64,000 nt of DNA from NCBI GenBank assembly GCA_019843655.1, contig JACDQD010000102.1, forward strand, positions 6,581,501 through 6,645,500, given 5' to 3'. This DNA comes from Lethocerus indicus (lineage: Eukaryota; Arthropoda; Insecta; Hemiptera; Belostomatidae). The translations under genes and the position numbers were made by a program. Each line of letters opens with the position of its first letter. Position 1 is the first letter of the stretch. Under the pieces are notes generated by a model. It saw nothing but the letters and a program-made list of their open reading frames with translations. It made no database searches and was not told the origin of the DNA. Positions 47,860 through 60,900 of this stretch are shown here, one piece after another.

Positions 47860-50221
47860 ATGAAGCTTGTTTTTGGCTCAAAGGTTTCTTTACTTCTGTT
47901 AAAGAAACCTTCGTGTATCAGTTATAGTATACGATTAAAAATGGATTTGATAACGGACGCGAAAAAAAGAGCCGCTCATCAAGCCGTAGATCACTTTGTT
48001 CAGGTATGAACAAAAAATTAACGCTTTATAAACTACCGCCTTACGGCGGTTTGTAGATTTTGCTCTTTAATAATTACCAGATCCGGTTTTATAAACTTGT
48101 TCCATATATTTTGATAATAGTTTTTTTAATAGATTTATTATGATTTACTCTTGGTCAAAAACTTACGCTTTATTTAAAATATACCTCCATTCCCTTTTGT
48201 TTCTGTAGTAAATGATTTTCTTCTGTAGTTGAAGCGTAAATACAAAGTAATGGAAACATATGTTTTTAAATAATTGCAGGATGGCATGAAGCTTGGAATT
48301 GGCAGTGGATCAACAATTGTTTATGCAGTTGAACGATTAGGTAAAATAGTCTTGTCTTTATCGATGTCTGTGTAGAACATTATATGAGAAAAATTGACCA
48401 TAGGTGTCATACATCTTTCTTGTTTTTAGTGGAAAGAGTTAAGGAAGAACATTTAAAAGTTGTTTGTGTCCCAACATCATTTCAGGCTCAACAACTAATA
48501 CTTGAAAATAATTTAACTTTGGGTACTTTATCAACATGTCCACAGGTAATATGTCTTATATATTATATATATAGTATGTTATATTTTTATAGTGTTGGTT
48601 GTGTGACTTTTAATCGATTATTAGTCCAAGCTTTACCAATGGACAATTCAAGGACCTTAGTAAGGTCTATATTGCAAAAGATGGAAATTAATGGAACATT
48701 TAAAAATTGTTCTTAAACATTTACTTTGGTTTAATATTATATTCTAATCACCTTATACTATTCATTATAAATATTTATTCATAAACATTATGAAATACCT
48801 CAAAAATCCATATATATCTTTCTTATAAACACAATTAAAACAAAACTTATATAAAATATAATGAAAAATATTGATAAATCAAATGTAATAATAAAATAAA
48901 TTAAGGCTTTTATTTTGTTCCAACTATGTTTTTCCATATTCAAGACAGAATTTATATATCACAATTACTGGGTATGTTTCATTATGAAGAGACTGTCAGA
49001 CCTAAAATAAAAACGGTTTTATCAATCAAATATACCTTAATTGAACTAAAACCCTCTTTGAATTCAGTAGCTACGTATATATTATAATGATTATACTATT
49101 ACTGTCTTTGTATTTCAGCTTGACTGTGCAATCGATGGTGCAGATGAAGTTGATGCTGATCTGAATCTAATTAAAGGTGGAGGTGGCTGTCAGACACAAG
49201 AGAAAATAGTTGCATCCTGTGCTAAACAACTGATAATTGTCGCCGATTACACGTATGTGGTTTGATATTACTAACACATTATTTGAAATTAGAAATGTTT
49301 TATCAGTTGTATCCATTTTATTCACAGGAAAGATTCACGTCGTCTCGGTGAAAAGTATAAAAAAGGAGTACCGATTGAAGTAGTTTCTTCTGCTTATGTT
49401 CCTATCCAACAGAAAATCTGCGAGAAATTTGGTGGCAAGGCTTATTTGCGAATGGCAAAACAGAAAGCAGTAAGTGGTCAATGACAAAATTACATTCATT
49501 ATGCCTTCATTATTTCTTTGTATGTTTGATTACATACCTTTAATGCTACATTTATTCAGTATGTTTGTACCGTAATGAAAATTGTGGAAATATAGGTAAC
49601 GTCTGTGTGGTATGGCTTAGCATTAATGAAGTGAATTTGAGTAACATTGTCTATCTTAGAAGTAAAGCACCTAGGGTGAAAAGCAATTTCAAGTTGATTT
49701 ATGACAGTTTCAACATAAGCCATACCTAATCTTAATTAAATTATAATGAGTATATTGGTGTTTATGATCTCTTCTCATTTAATAAGTTGAAAATTCAGTT
49801 TGCCTCAGAGGTAAAATACGGTTGACACATTTACTCTATGTTGCTGTAACCACTAAGCTATGCCAGATTTGAAACAATTAAATTGCAAATTTCAACTCAT
49901 AAAACAAGAGATGGCTGTAAACTTTGGATATTCATTATAATTAAAGTAGGTAATTTGATCCAACTGCTTCCCATCAAAAAGTGGCAACATAGCCAGTTCA
50001 ATTAAATAAACTGTTTCTCTAAAATAATTATATCTAATCTGCAATAACAATAATTATGTAACATAGTAAACAAAAAAGCTATAATTTATTTGATAATCAG
50101 CAAAATGCCAGAAAAAACCAAGACTATCAAGGTCTGTTGATCATATTGTCAGTTCATTCAGTTATCTATAAATCTTATTTAATTTCAAATTATTTCAAGT
50201 TTAGATCTAGCTAAGATGTTC

Positions 50222-50282
<61 letters not shown>

Positions 50283-51051
50283 ATTTTTAAAGTGATAAGT
50301 TTTAATTAGTCTACAGCTGAATCCTTTTGCAAATAAAATAAATACACATTAATACTTAAGTTAGGTTAATAATCCTTTTTTTCATGCACTGAATAATGTT
50401 CACAATATCCTCACATATGTATATCATTTTCAGGGTCCAGTAATTTCAGATAATGGGAATTTTATTGTGGACTGGATATTTCCTGAAACCATTGATGACT
50501 GGAAAAAAGTTAACTCTGATATTAAGATGATTCCAGGTATAATAAAATTTTAAAATGTTGTTTATTAGAAATATAATATATTAAATTATAATTTCAGTTA
50601 ATAATTTCATTTAACTTAAAACAATATAAATATGTTTTAAAACACTGAGGTGGAAATTTGTTTCTTACATTGTATTTATAGTTTATCTAAGGACATATAT
50701 TTAAGTTAATGAGGACATCAATTCACCAATAATTGTAGCATTTTTGGACATGGTTTCAGTTTTTATCTTTCATTGATATGGTGGCTTAAAAAATTATGTT
50801 AGTTTGCAATTGTAATGTAAAACATGTACCATAAAATTTTAATTTCAAATGACCATGAAGATTGATTAATAAACTTCCTAGTAGTTATTTTTATGGCAAT
50901 TTTGTGATAATGTTCTGTTCGATTTGTCTATTATGTATTTACCAGAATTAATTTTTCAGGTGTGATTGAAACAGGTTTATTTGTTGGTATGACGCACAGA
51001 GTTTATTTTGGCCTTGAAGATGGTTCAGTAAAAGTGGTCCAGGCAAAATGA
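47860..51051 (+). CDS. Rpia: ribose-5-phosphate isomerase A
   Basis: Interconverts ribose 5-phosphate and ribulose 5-phosphate in the non-oxidative pentose phosphate pathway, normally in the cytosol. Seven exons: 47860-48003, 48280-48340, 48430-48545, 49119-49252, 49328-49469, 50434-50536, 50960-51051. They give 263 residues. A second in-frame ATG at 47941 (context AAAATGG, better than CGTATGA at 47860) gives 236 residues; the extra 27 residues are hydrophobic and basic and could be a targeting sequence or simply leader. In the 236-residue numbering the landmarks are GIGSGST (27-33), the catalytic-site DGADEVD (D86, D89), K99 in IKGGGG and E108, spaced exactly as the E. coli active-site residues D81, D84, K94 and E103. 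Later come [14 protein letters not shown] and [13 protein letters not shown]. The gene is convergent with OAT. Confidence 0.97.
49609..49726. repeat. 118-bp element with 11-bp terminal inverted repeats
   Basis: Lies in RPIA intron 5. GGTATGGCTTA (49609-49619) and its exact reverse complement TAAGCCATACC (49716-49726) flank the segment. It could be a miniature inverted-repeat element or two opposed SINE heads (the motif resembles the SINE A box). No clear target-site duplication. Confidence 0.4.
49820..49868 (-). mobile_element. tRNA-derived SINE head, degenerate
   Basis: Lies in RPIA intron 5. On the minus strand CTGGCATAGCTTAGTGGTTA is A-box-like and is followed by CAGCAACATAGAGTA, similar to the copy at 58228. 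The B box is decayed. Confidence 0.45.
50224..50280 (+). repeat. (TA)n microsatellite in RPIA intron 5
   Basis: About 28 TA units. Confidence 0.95.
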
Positions 51052-51210
51052 AGAATGATAGCATCGAAGACTTTTTTCTTGTTAATTATACTTTAATACA
51101 TTATTTTTGTTGTCTGACTAGTTGACAGATTTGACTGAGTGCTAATTTTACTTTGAAAGTCATCTCTATTTGAAAGTCATCAATGAATTAATTTGTTGAA
51201 GTTATGAGAT

Positions 51211-51216
51211 AATAAA
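51211..51216 (+). terminator. poly(A) signal of RPIA
   Basis: AATAAA 160 bases after the stop codon. Confidence 0.6.
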
Positions 51217-51765
51217 AATATTACTTTAAGTAGAAGATGTTTGTATAAAATTTTATAAAATCAAGTTTTACCATTTTCTTAGGTAAATTGTTGAGGTAAT
51301 GTTTATTGAAATTCACTTAAAAACAATAGGCTATTGTTTTAAGATTGTCGTTTTTGTCTGAATGCCTCAAGTGTTCACAATTGATTGTGTTAGCACTGTT
51401 TTACTAACCATTCAATTTACTGCTATTCAACTCACTTAAATAGCATACTTCAACTTTTTAAGCACAATATTATATGCATAGTGTACACAATGGTGTACAC
51501 TGTGGCAGTTGTCATGCTGAAGAACAATTATGCAGTGTACTAGTGAAACTGAAATATATGATGTTTAATTTGTTCTTGGGCAGTGATCTTTTTTTTAACT
51601 GCATTTATTTACCGTGCAAATGTGCCTGATGCTGCTATGCATATAATAAGGCAGTGATCTCATTTCTTAATTGTCTGTGGAAATACGGGATACAAATATT
51701 TGTAATTCAATAATAAGTATTTTTATTCTTAAAATGTTTAATTTAATTCAGCAAAGTGTTAATGC
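51217..51765. other. spacer between convergent RPIA and OAT
   Basis: AT-rich spacer. A minus-strand AATAAA at 51722-51727, about 40 bases after the OAT stop, is the likely OAT poly(A) signal. Nothing else was recognised. Confidence 0.55.
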
Positions 51766-54700
51766 TCAACATTTTTTTAATGAATGGACTGTTTTTGCTA
51801 TAATGTCAATTCCTTGACACAATTCTTCATCTTTAATGGTGAGTGCAGGTGTGAATCTTACAACATTTCCATCGCAAGGCTTTGTAAGTAATCCGTTGTC
51901 TTTAAGTTTCAAGCAGAAGTCCCAAGCTGTTCCATATTCTGAAATATATAATCATTCAGAAGTCTGATAACACATTTATAAGTTAAACAGCAATTAGTCA
52001 TATTTAAATGAAACTTTTAGACTCTGATTAGCACCTGTATATAATTATATCCCAGATCCCTAAGATCAAATTTGTCAATTGCTCTATATAAATAAGGAGT
52101 AAAAAAATATCTTATTATTTAACTTTTAATTTGATGGTCTTTAAATAAAAACTATCTCAAAAAAAATTAATTTATTAACAGCTGTAAACTGTTTCTTTTT
52201 TCTAGTTTGCCGCGAGTTATTTTCTCACAAAAACTGTTCCCAAAAACACAAAAAAGTTCGTAATTACCTGGATTTATAGCGATTGCATTCATGAGACCCT
52301 TTCCCCTGATGGCTGGAATGGCATCTTTAGGAAGACGACAGATAAGTTCAGATCGGAATTTCTCTCCCATAATGGCAGAATTCTCTATTAGGTTTTCTTC
52401 TTTTATGACATCCAGTGTGGTCATTGCTAGCCTTGCTCCGAGAGGATTCCCTCCAAAAGTTGAACCGTGACTGCCAGGAGTCATTACAGACATTACATTC
52501 TCATTTGCCATAACAGCAGACACCTTGTACAACAAATATTAATTGAATGGGATTATTTAAAAAATAATATGAATGTAATTTGACATTTAAAACAATTCAT
52601 AATAAAATTGAATTTTTTAGTTTGTTAATCATATTTTGCGTTGTCCATACTCTGAAATATTTTCAATTAGTGAATAAGTTTTGGGAGCCAGTCTTACTGC
52701 AAGTTGTCATCATAAAAATTAAAATGCTTCTCTATCTTCATAATTTCAATTTTGCATTAAAATGGGATCAATAATTTGAATGTAATCATGTCATTGTTAA
52801 GATATTCTATAAAAGTGAATTATAAAGAAGATTGTTAATTGTAAATATTAGGAAACAAAAATTATAATTCTTATACTATTATTCATTTTCTGTTTATTTA
52901 TAATACTTCAGTATTTTAACTGACAGGCATGAATCCTCCTGCAAGTCCTTTTCCAATGATGAGTATGTCTGGCCTGACACACTCATGGTCACACGCCAAC
53001 AGAGCTCCAGTCCTTCCCAGACCTGTTTGAACCTCATCTGCTATCCAAAGTACATTGTACAATGTGCATAGTCGCCTAACCTCAGATAGGTACCTCTCAT
53101 TTGGAACTATAACACCAGCTTCGCCTTGTATGGGTTCCATCATAAAAGCACAGACATTTGGGTTCTTAAGAACTTCCTGAAAGTAGGAAGACAAGTCATT
53201 TTTGGTTTTATTAGATCATACCAACAATTCAATGCCTGATCAAAATGATACAATTTATAAATATTTCAGAAATTAACATATTAAGCAGTTCTTTTGATTG
53301 TATGTTTAATAAAGCTATACATATATAGCAGTATTATTATTATGTTGGAATATAAATAAATTGGTTTGAAGTTCCCAAGATATTTGTACAAATTTATATT
53401 ATTTAATGTGATAAAAATGAGAGCAAGTATATTGTAGTTAATTGAGGACTAATATATTTGAATACAAATGTCTCATACCTCTAAAGCATTGAGGTCATTG
53501 TACGGTACCAGACCAAAACCTGGCATAAAAGGCCCAAAATGCTCATACATGACTGGATTTGTGGATGTCGAAATGGCACTCATTGTCCTTCCCCAGAAGT
53601 TACCCTGAGGAAAAACAACTATTGCCTGGTTTTCACAGATCTTCTTCACCGTATACCCCCACCGTCTTGCAATTTTGACTGCAGTTTCTCCACCTTCCAC
53701 TCCTGAAATTTAAGTTATAAGTTATTTATAAGAAATTTATAAGTTTTATAATAACCAGATTTTGGAGGCACAAGAACTAATCGTTAAAATATAGAACTGA
53801 GAGCACAAAGTATTGACTCATTTATGAATGTATGGGATAACCTGTGTTCATTGGGAGCACTTTATCATATCCAAAGTATTGACTTAGGTACTGAGCAAAC
53901 TCTGGAAACATATTATTATGAAATGCTCGTGCAGTATGGTGTAGGGTAGAAGCCTGTTCCCGAAGAGCGCATAATATCTTTGGATGACAGTGTCCAGTAT
54001 TCAGTGTAGCAAAACCTGCCAAGAAGTCTAGGTATCTCCTACCTTCTACATCCCAGACATGAACTCCTATAGTCAAATAAAATATATATATAATATTGAA
54101 GAATATTCAATTATTTGGTTCTAAATTATTTCAAGTTTCAACAGTACTGTTTGTTTTCTCACAGTAATAGCTTTGTTATTATGTGATTTATTTATCTGTA
54201 TTTGTCTAGAGCAATTAGAACTATGTTTAGTGCATAGAGTATTTGTCTCATTCATATACAATTTAAGGTAATATATTTTGACTTAATACATATGTAACAC
54301 AATATTAGTATTAATTTAATGTAATATTCATAACAAAATCAAATGGATGGAGGCAAATTTATTTTTGGACAGCCAGCAAAGTAAAAATAATCCTAAATTT
54401 AAAGAAATAATCTAAAAAATATTGTTTTCCATGTGATGGAAATTTCCGCCCCCCCACCACATTCAATAACAGCTGAATATAACATATTTTGCCTAATAAA
54501 ATGTTTTAAGAAGACAAAAGTTTTACAGAAACCAAAATAGAAAAAATATTTAATATATTTTTATTTCACTGCATGTCTAATTTCATGAAATCACCAGGTA
54601 GGACAAAAGGAAAAATGAAATTATCAAGTACTGTAAATCTCACAATTTTTGTATATCTGAATAGTTTGAAATAATTATTGAATAAATTGAATTTTATAAT

Positions 54701-54980
54701 TATATATCATACTTTTTTTCTAAAAATGCAACACAAGCTATGCTTTGTTGGATAAAATTACAAACTCTACGTTAAATCTATAAATATAATACTTGCCCTC
54801 TCCCTTGCATAGCACAGCAGGGATAGGAACATAGTTTTGAGCACTGTAGCATTTTTCTTTTTCAATGAGCTGAGCTGAAGAATGTTTTTCTTTGCGGGCA
54901 AAAATTGACCTTGCTGCTGTGAGACCTTGTGCCTGTTTTGCTGCCTTTAGAAGTTCATGGCCTGTCTTTTGAAATAGCAT
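51766..54980 (-). CDS. Oat: ornithine aminotransferase (mitochondrial, PLP enzyme)
   Basis: Transfers the delta-amino group of ornithine to 2-oxoglutarate, giving glutamate semialdehyde for proline and glutamate synthesis. Six exons: 54797-54980, 53842-54066, 53479-53702, 52925-53176, 52268-52523, 51766-51938. They give 437 residues (human 439). The N-terminus is an amphipathic Lys/Arg/Ala helix fitting a mitochondrial presequence. PLP and active-site residues are present: NFWGRT, E230 in EPIQGEAG, D258 and Q261 in ADEVQTG, Schiff-base lysine K287 in [20 protein letters not shown], and Arg in VVRFTPAL. The residue matching human Tyr85 is Phe (F80, in [14 protein letters not shown]). The first listed intron has a GC donor (GAGG|GCAAGT). 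An upstream in-frame ATG at 55052 would add 24 residues, but a possible UTR acceptor (GCTAACAG) lies between, and the 54980 start keeps a constant offset of 5 from human numbering. A divergent paralogue is possible. Confidence 0.94.
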
Positions 54981-56945
54981 GTTGTTCCTTGTGCTGTGGG
55001 GTCTGTTAGCAATAATAAGTGGGGTTATTTTTAAATATATTGTGCCATACATATTTAATTTGATAATTATATTAATTATTGACAGATAATATTACTACTT
55101 CTTGAATAAAACTATAAAAAAAAATTGTTGGCAACAATCAAACATATGTACGCAATAAATACTTTAATGATTACATGAATTTTTGATAAAGAAATTTCTC
55201 TTTTTATTAATAGTTTATTTGTTTGTTGCTGTTAAACTAGAGTGCCAAATTACATTATAGTGTGCTATAGTTAGGCTAAAAAATAAAAATTTACAACGAA
55301 GAGAAATATAGTGAAGTAATATTATACATCTAAACTTTCATGAAAAATGGTGACCATTACCTTTTGATTGTGTCCTTTATATTAGTAAGAATCATCATTT
55401 ATAATTACTATTCTATTATAATATTTAAGGTATGAGTTTATCATTGATAAATTCATTTGTGAAAATAAATTAATTGCGGTAACTTGTCAAAGTGAAACTT
55501 ACTTTGACTAAAGTAATTGTTGACAATAATGCTGGAATTGAATATTTTCTTAATATAAAGTACTTTAACACAGTCATTTTTGATAAACAAATTATTATTA
55601 TATCATAAGAATGTGTCTGAATATATATTTAGCTTAAAAAACTTACCTAACCTTGAGTATAATACAAAGCAAAACAGGCCCAGGCAAAATCTAACTATAT
55701 ACTAAAACAGACTACAAATCAAATCTGTGGAAGGAGATAACATATCTTGATAGAAAGGTCAATCTCAATAGTAGGAAGTGCCTCTTTTGTAAATTATTGG
55801 GTAGGTCATATTAATTATTTAAAGATTATATTTCAATTTATTCCATATCTAAAGATAAATAAAAAAAATAACGGCCACCAACAGATATAAAACAAAAATG
55901 TTCAAGTATTTGAGTAATTATTGAAAAAAGTCAATAAATGTTATCATTTCAAATATTAAATTAGATAATTGTGGATGGAATATTGGAAACCTTGAAGTTT
56001 AATGTACAGGCACTGCTGAAATAACATTATAATTAATATAAAATTATGAACACAATTGCTTTTTAAAACTAGGTTTACAAATGTATGTTTGATTTCAGTT
56101 TAAAAGGAACAAAATGATAACATAATTGAGGATGTTAAAAAGCTACCTTAAAGTTACAATTCAGACTGAGTCATTAATTATATATTAACATTATAATAAA
56201 TAATAAGGAGTGACAATAATGTTTATTTTTGTGATTTTATATAGTGCAAGAGTGACAATAATGAATGGGGAAACACGTTTTTAAAAATTGTTTTTGGTAG
56301 AATACAAGTTTTCTTAAATGAATGTTATTTTAATGCATAATAAAAAGTGAATTGTTGAGTTTATCAACTAGTTGCATTAATAAATATATAAAATACATCC
56401 ACAGAAAAAGGGAAATCTAATAAATTGTCTTTTTTTAAATAGTCATATCATAATATTGAAATGTTTTTAGATTAAAAATACTAATTTATCAAAGTAGATA
56501 AATATAAAAGCAAATTAATGTGTACAAAATAACTTATGAAATGATTTACCCTAATAGAGAAAATGGTAAACTTTTTAATATAAACTACTACCTTAAATCA
56601 CTAAGATAATCTTATCACTCACAGTAGAGATAAAACAGTGAATACCATTAGAAGATCCCAGAAAATCTTACACTTAAAATTATCATGCACTTGTTAAATT
56701 AATATACACCTTACAAATTCTGATCTGAAAATATTCTTACATAATGAAGGACCATAAAGAAAATCAAATTCTTATTTAAATATTAGATTAATAAGTATTT
56801 AAAGGTACATAAATTGGGAACTTACAAGAAATATCAAAATAATCCTAATGAGAGATTTGTTAGCAAAAATTAGAACTATTTTCAACAAATATTTATTCAA
56901 ATTAAAATAATAATTATTTAACAATCATAGGTGACAAACATAATA

Positions 56946-57004
56946 AATACAATTTTTTACTAATAAAATATACATTTTTCTTAAATATTTTTTTAGTCTA
57001 AATA
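56946..57004 (+). repeat. dispersed repeat, copy A
   Basis: Shares ACTAATAAAATATACATTT and the following TTAAATATTTTTTTAG-like tract with copy B at 57781-57850, with small differences and one longer gap near the left end. It may be a decayed transposable-element fragment. Confidence 0.5.
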
Positions 57005-57246
57005 CAAACATAAAAATCTAATCATCAGATCACAAAGGGGTGTGGTACAATCATAACCACAGTATATTTTAATACTTACAGTGTAAAATTTAGACAAAAT
57101 AATTTTCATAAATTTATAAGAAAGCTGATATGCTTTATGCTAAGCTAATAAAAAATATCCAAAAAGAAATGAAGCACCACTTAACTTAATTAAAATGTTA
57201 AATTTAAGTGACAAAATTTAGTTTTATTTTGAATATACATTGGGTG

Positions 57247-57295
<49 letters not shown>
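57247..57295 (+). repeat. (TA)n microsatellite
   Basis: About 24 TA units between METTL25 and OAT. Confidence 0.95.
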
Positions 57296-57297
<2 letters not shown>

Positions 57298-57780
57298 TGT
57301 TTGTTTAATAAATATTTCTACTAATCAATGTTATATGATCATTATTTATTTTGTCTTTTATAGCGCAATTGGGTGGTATGTCCAGTTATGAGCTTCAATG
57401 TTATATTAATTGAAATGGAATAAATTCTTTTCATGTATAAATAATTAGAATAATTCATACCTGAGTTAATCTTTACTTTCTTAAACTCATGAAATCATGA
57501 GAACTCCAGACATCTAATAGCTAACCCCATGCTTATAACTACAAACATTCCTTACTTTCTTTACATATAGTTATAAAACATCCCAGATTGATGTATTGAA
57601 TTTATTATTAAGAAAAGTAGTGCATGTTTTAAAATCAGATACCATATTATTCCAAAATTAGCAAAAACAACTACTAATAGAGCTAAAATGCAAAGGCTGA
57701 AGTGTAATATAAATCTAATTTCACACACCTTAACTATGGTAGTTATCAGTTATCAAAATGCGCTTCAACCAGTCACATTA

Positions 57781-57844
57781 AATACAATTAGTTTTATTTG
57801 TGACTAATAAAATATACATTTATCTTGAATATTTTTTGTTAGTT

Positions 57845-57850
<6 letters not shown>
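57781..57850 (+). repeat. dispersed repeat, copy B
   Basis: Partner of copy A (56946-57004). It runs directly into a (TA)n tract at 57848-57901. Confidence 0.5.

Positions 57851-57901
<51 letters not shown>
57848..57901 (+). repeat. (TA)n microsatellite
   Basis: About 26 TA units, 80 bases downstream of the METTL25 stop codon (in the direction of that gene). Confidence 0.95.
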
Positions 57902-57904
<3 letters not shown>

Positions 57905-57980
57905 CAATTCCTAATAAACAAATTTGTGCATAAACACAAGTAATACAAAATATTCTTCGAGTGATCTCTATAGAGTGTAA

Positions 57981-60900
57981 TTACACCTCCAAAGTATGAG
58001 ACTTATCTCGGAATGCTACTAATCCATAACATCTTGGAGAAACTACTGGGTCAAACATTTCCACCAAATAAGAGTGGTCTATGCCCTGAAAAAGGGATGT
58101 ATACATCATAACATAAAACACATGGAAATCTAACTACACTAAAAATCTGAATGACTTATGATATCAGTGTTACCTGACTATTTCTGAGATTAGTTTTTTA
58201 TATTACTAGAAAATACAATAAACAATTTATGGTGGTGCAGTGGCTAAACAGTAACACAGCAACATTATGTACTAAAAATTGAATGTTCAATTCTTGTTTG
58301 AACCTAATGCCTTCATCAGATAAAGGAATATGGAGTACTTTAATGCTACACGTGTTCACCCATGACTTCCCCTCAAATGGTGAGGATTTTATGTTGATAT
58401 ACCCAATGGTTGCCTCAGGAAAGGGGAGTTATTGCAACCATTGCTTATATAATATAATTCTATGATCCTTAAGGTAAAAGGGGCCCCAAACCTGAACTGA
58501 ACTGGCTACTGTCAGACTTGAAACATTTGTGCTAATCTCTTAACCACGTCATACCCCAATAAAACAATATACATTGTGTCCAGAGTCTAATACCCCGAAC
58601 TTCAGGAATTTACTCCTTTGGTCACACAATAATCTAGATAAGTCCTCTTGGCATATGTTCTGAATGCTCATTTTTTGAACTACAGAACTAAATGTTTTTC
58701 CCTTGGGTTGTTCTTTCGCCCAAGATTCCTGCTGTTGCCATTAATGTGATAAGGCCAACAAGAACACACAAAATAGGTGAACAAATATCTAGCAAAATAC
58801 TTAAAACTTGAAAACTGTCGTGAACATATTTTCTACTCATCAGGACTTATTTCTGTCTCCTAATTTGGTCTCATTTGACATAAACTTTTATCCTCTGTTT
58901 CTTTTTTAAAGTTTTTTTTATAGATGAGTGGTCTTAGTTTTTTTTTAAATGCAGTTCATAAAGGAACATTCCTGGTAAATGCCGAGAGTACTTTTGGAGT
59001 TTATTTTGATTCAAGGAATACATTCCTGATGTTATGGGGATTAGGGTTCTACCTATCATGCAAGAATCATACAGAAAAATGTCCCAAGCATACATGAATG
59101 CTTCTTCCATATAAATCCATATACATAAACTAGACAAACCCTAGAAATAAAATCATAATATATACAGAAGCGGTTTAAATAATATAAAACATTAGTCATA
59201 TAAAAAAAATCAATATTATACATAGTTTATATTAGCAGTGTGGGGACTATTACCTGTTCTTTAAGAAAAAGAAGTCTATCAAGTAGAACAATATTTTCCA
59301 ATACTGGAGCTAGAGAAACACGAAGCATGAAGAATACTTGAAGTTTTGGTTCCCAATGTTTGTATTTTTCATAAGCATCTTGAATTTCATCATCAGTAAT
59401 CTGGTACATATATGTTTTATAAAAAAGAATATAAATATATAAGTTAAATAAGACATTCATATTTGCACATTTTATTGTGTTCATTTGAAAGATGGTTATA
59501 TGATTGGTTTTGTTTATTATGATTCCTTTAATTGCTCAACATATATTAAATAAGCTCCTCCATATTGACTGGTATATGTTAAACTTGATCCTTAGAAAAA
59601 CTTAGTATATTATTTAATCATAATACACTATGTCTGGTGTGCATTATATTTTTATATTTTTTTTATAGACTTACATTCCATAATGACAAAGAGCATTAAC
59701 AATAAGAAATATTCATCATTCCTGAAATGATAATAAAACAATGAACATGTTTCAAATGTGCATACTAAACACGATTCAAATGTGCATAATGATTTTTGGG
59801 CTAAAATATTTATTATAACACTGTAAAAAATTACAAGATTAATATTTCTAAAAATATTAAGAACCTACTTCTATACTTAGTTGTAATTTTTCAACAGCCT
59901 TGTGAAAATACTCGAGGAAACCAGAACATTTCTCAGCAATTCTACCAACTTGTCCTTTTGGAACCTTATCTGATCCCATTTTATCAATTATTATCTGCTG
60001 CAAGACTGCTCTGAACATCAGTGCTTCACTTGGAACCTACATTTAAAATAGTTTATTAAATTGAAACTAAGATAAAGGAAATATATTTACAAACTTGCAG
60101 ACAGGTAAAGGATTTAATTAAAACAACAATTATACTCCTGTGTTATAACCACCTCTAAAAGAAAAAAAATCAAGAAAAGAAGTTCATTGAATTAGAGGGA
60201 CTGCTACATCTGATATAAAAATGATAAATAACTAAATAGTGAGTAATTTATAAATGAAGAAGCATAATCACATTCTATATTAGTCCCAGATTCTTGTTAC
60301 CTGGGCCTCAATATTACATCAATAGTACATTTTTAACCGCATATGTAGCTACCCAAATTATACCAATGTCATCTACACATGAATGTTACTGAATAATGCT
60401 TTGGTTAAATGAAAATTCTATGTTTTCATAGAAGAATCCCTATAGAACTTCCTCCTTATTGTAATCTCTGTCCCATTACCAAATAGCCCAAAGCCCATTA
60501 CTTCAACTTCATGAGTTTTTTATAAGACATGAACTGTTCAAACTTCAATCCGTTATAAGTGCTACATCCGCAAAGAAGAGTAAAAATTAGATAATTGAAT
60601 TTTAAAAAATCAAATAGCAGAACTTACAGTTTCTAAAGACGAAATACGAGATTTTGCTTGCAGTGCTAACATTCTTGCATTTCGTCCAATAGCAAATTTC
60701 TTTCCCCTTAAATAATTACTGAGAGGGAAACCTGATGTGGCTGACATCCCTTGCAAACTAAAATTCTCTTCTTCCATAAGATGATAACAACACCCCACAT
60801 TAATCAGATAATGCATTGTCATAGGATTATTAATAAACTGTTTCAAACACACTGATGCCAAACTGCCACAAGTGTGCAGCCCAATTAAACCTATGTTGTG

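Larger units (their letters stand above)
54981..57980. other. AT-rich intergenic region between OAT and METTL25
   Basis: Holds the OAT upstream region and the METTL25 3-prime UTR (minus-strand AATAAA at 57793-57798). It contains two (TA)n tracts (57247-57295, 57848-57901) and a pair of related segments of about 60 bp (56946-57004 and 57781-57850). No gene or RNA was recognised. Confidence 0.55.
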
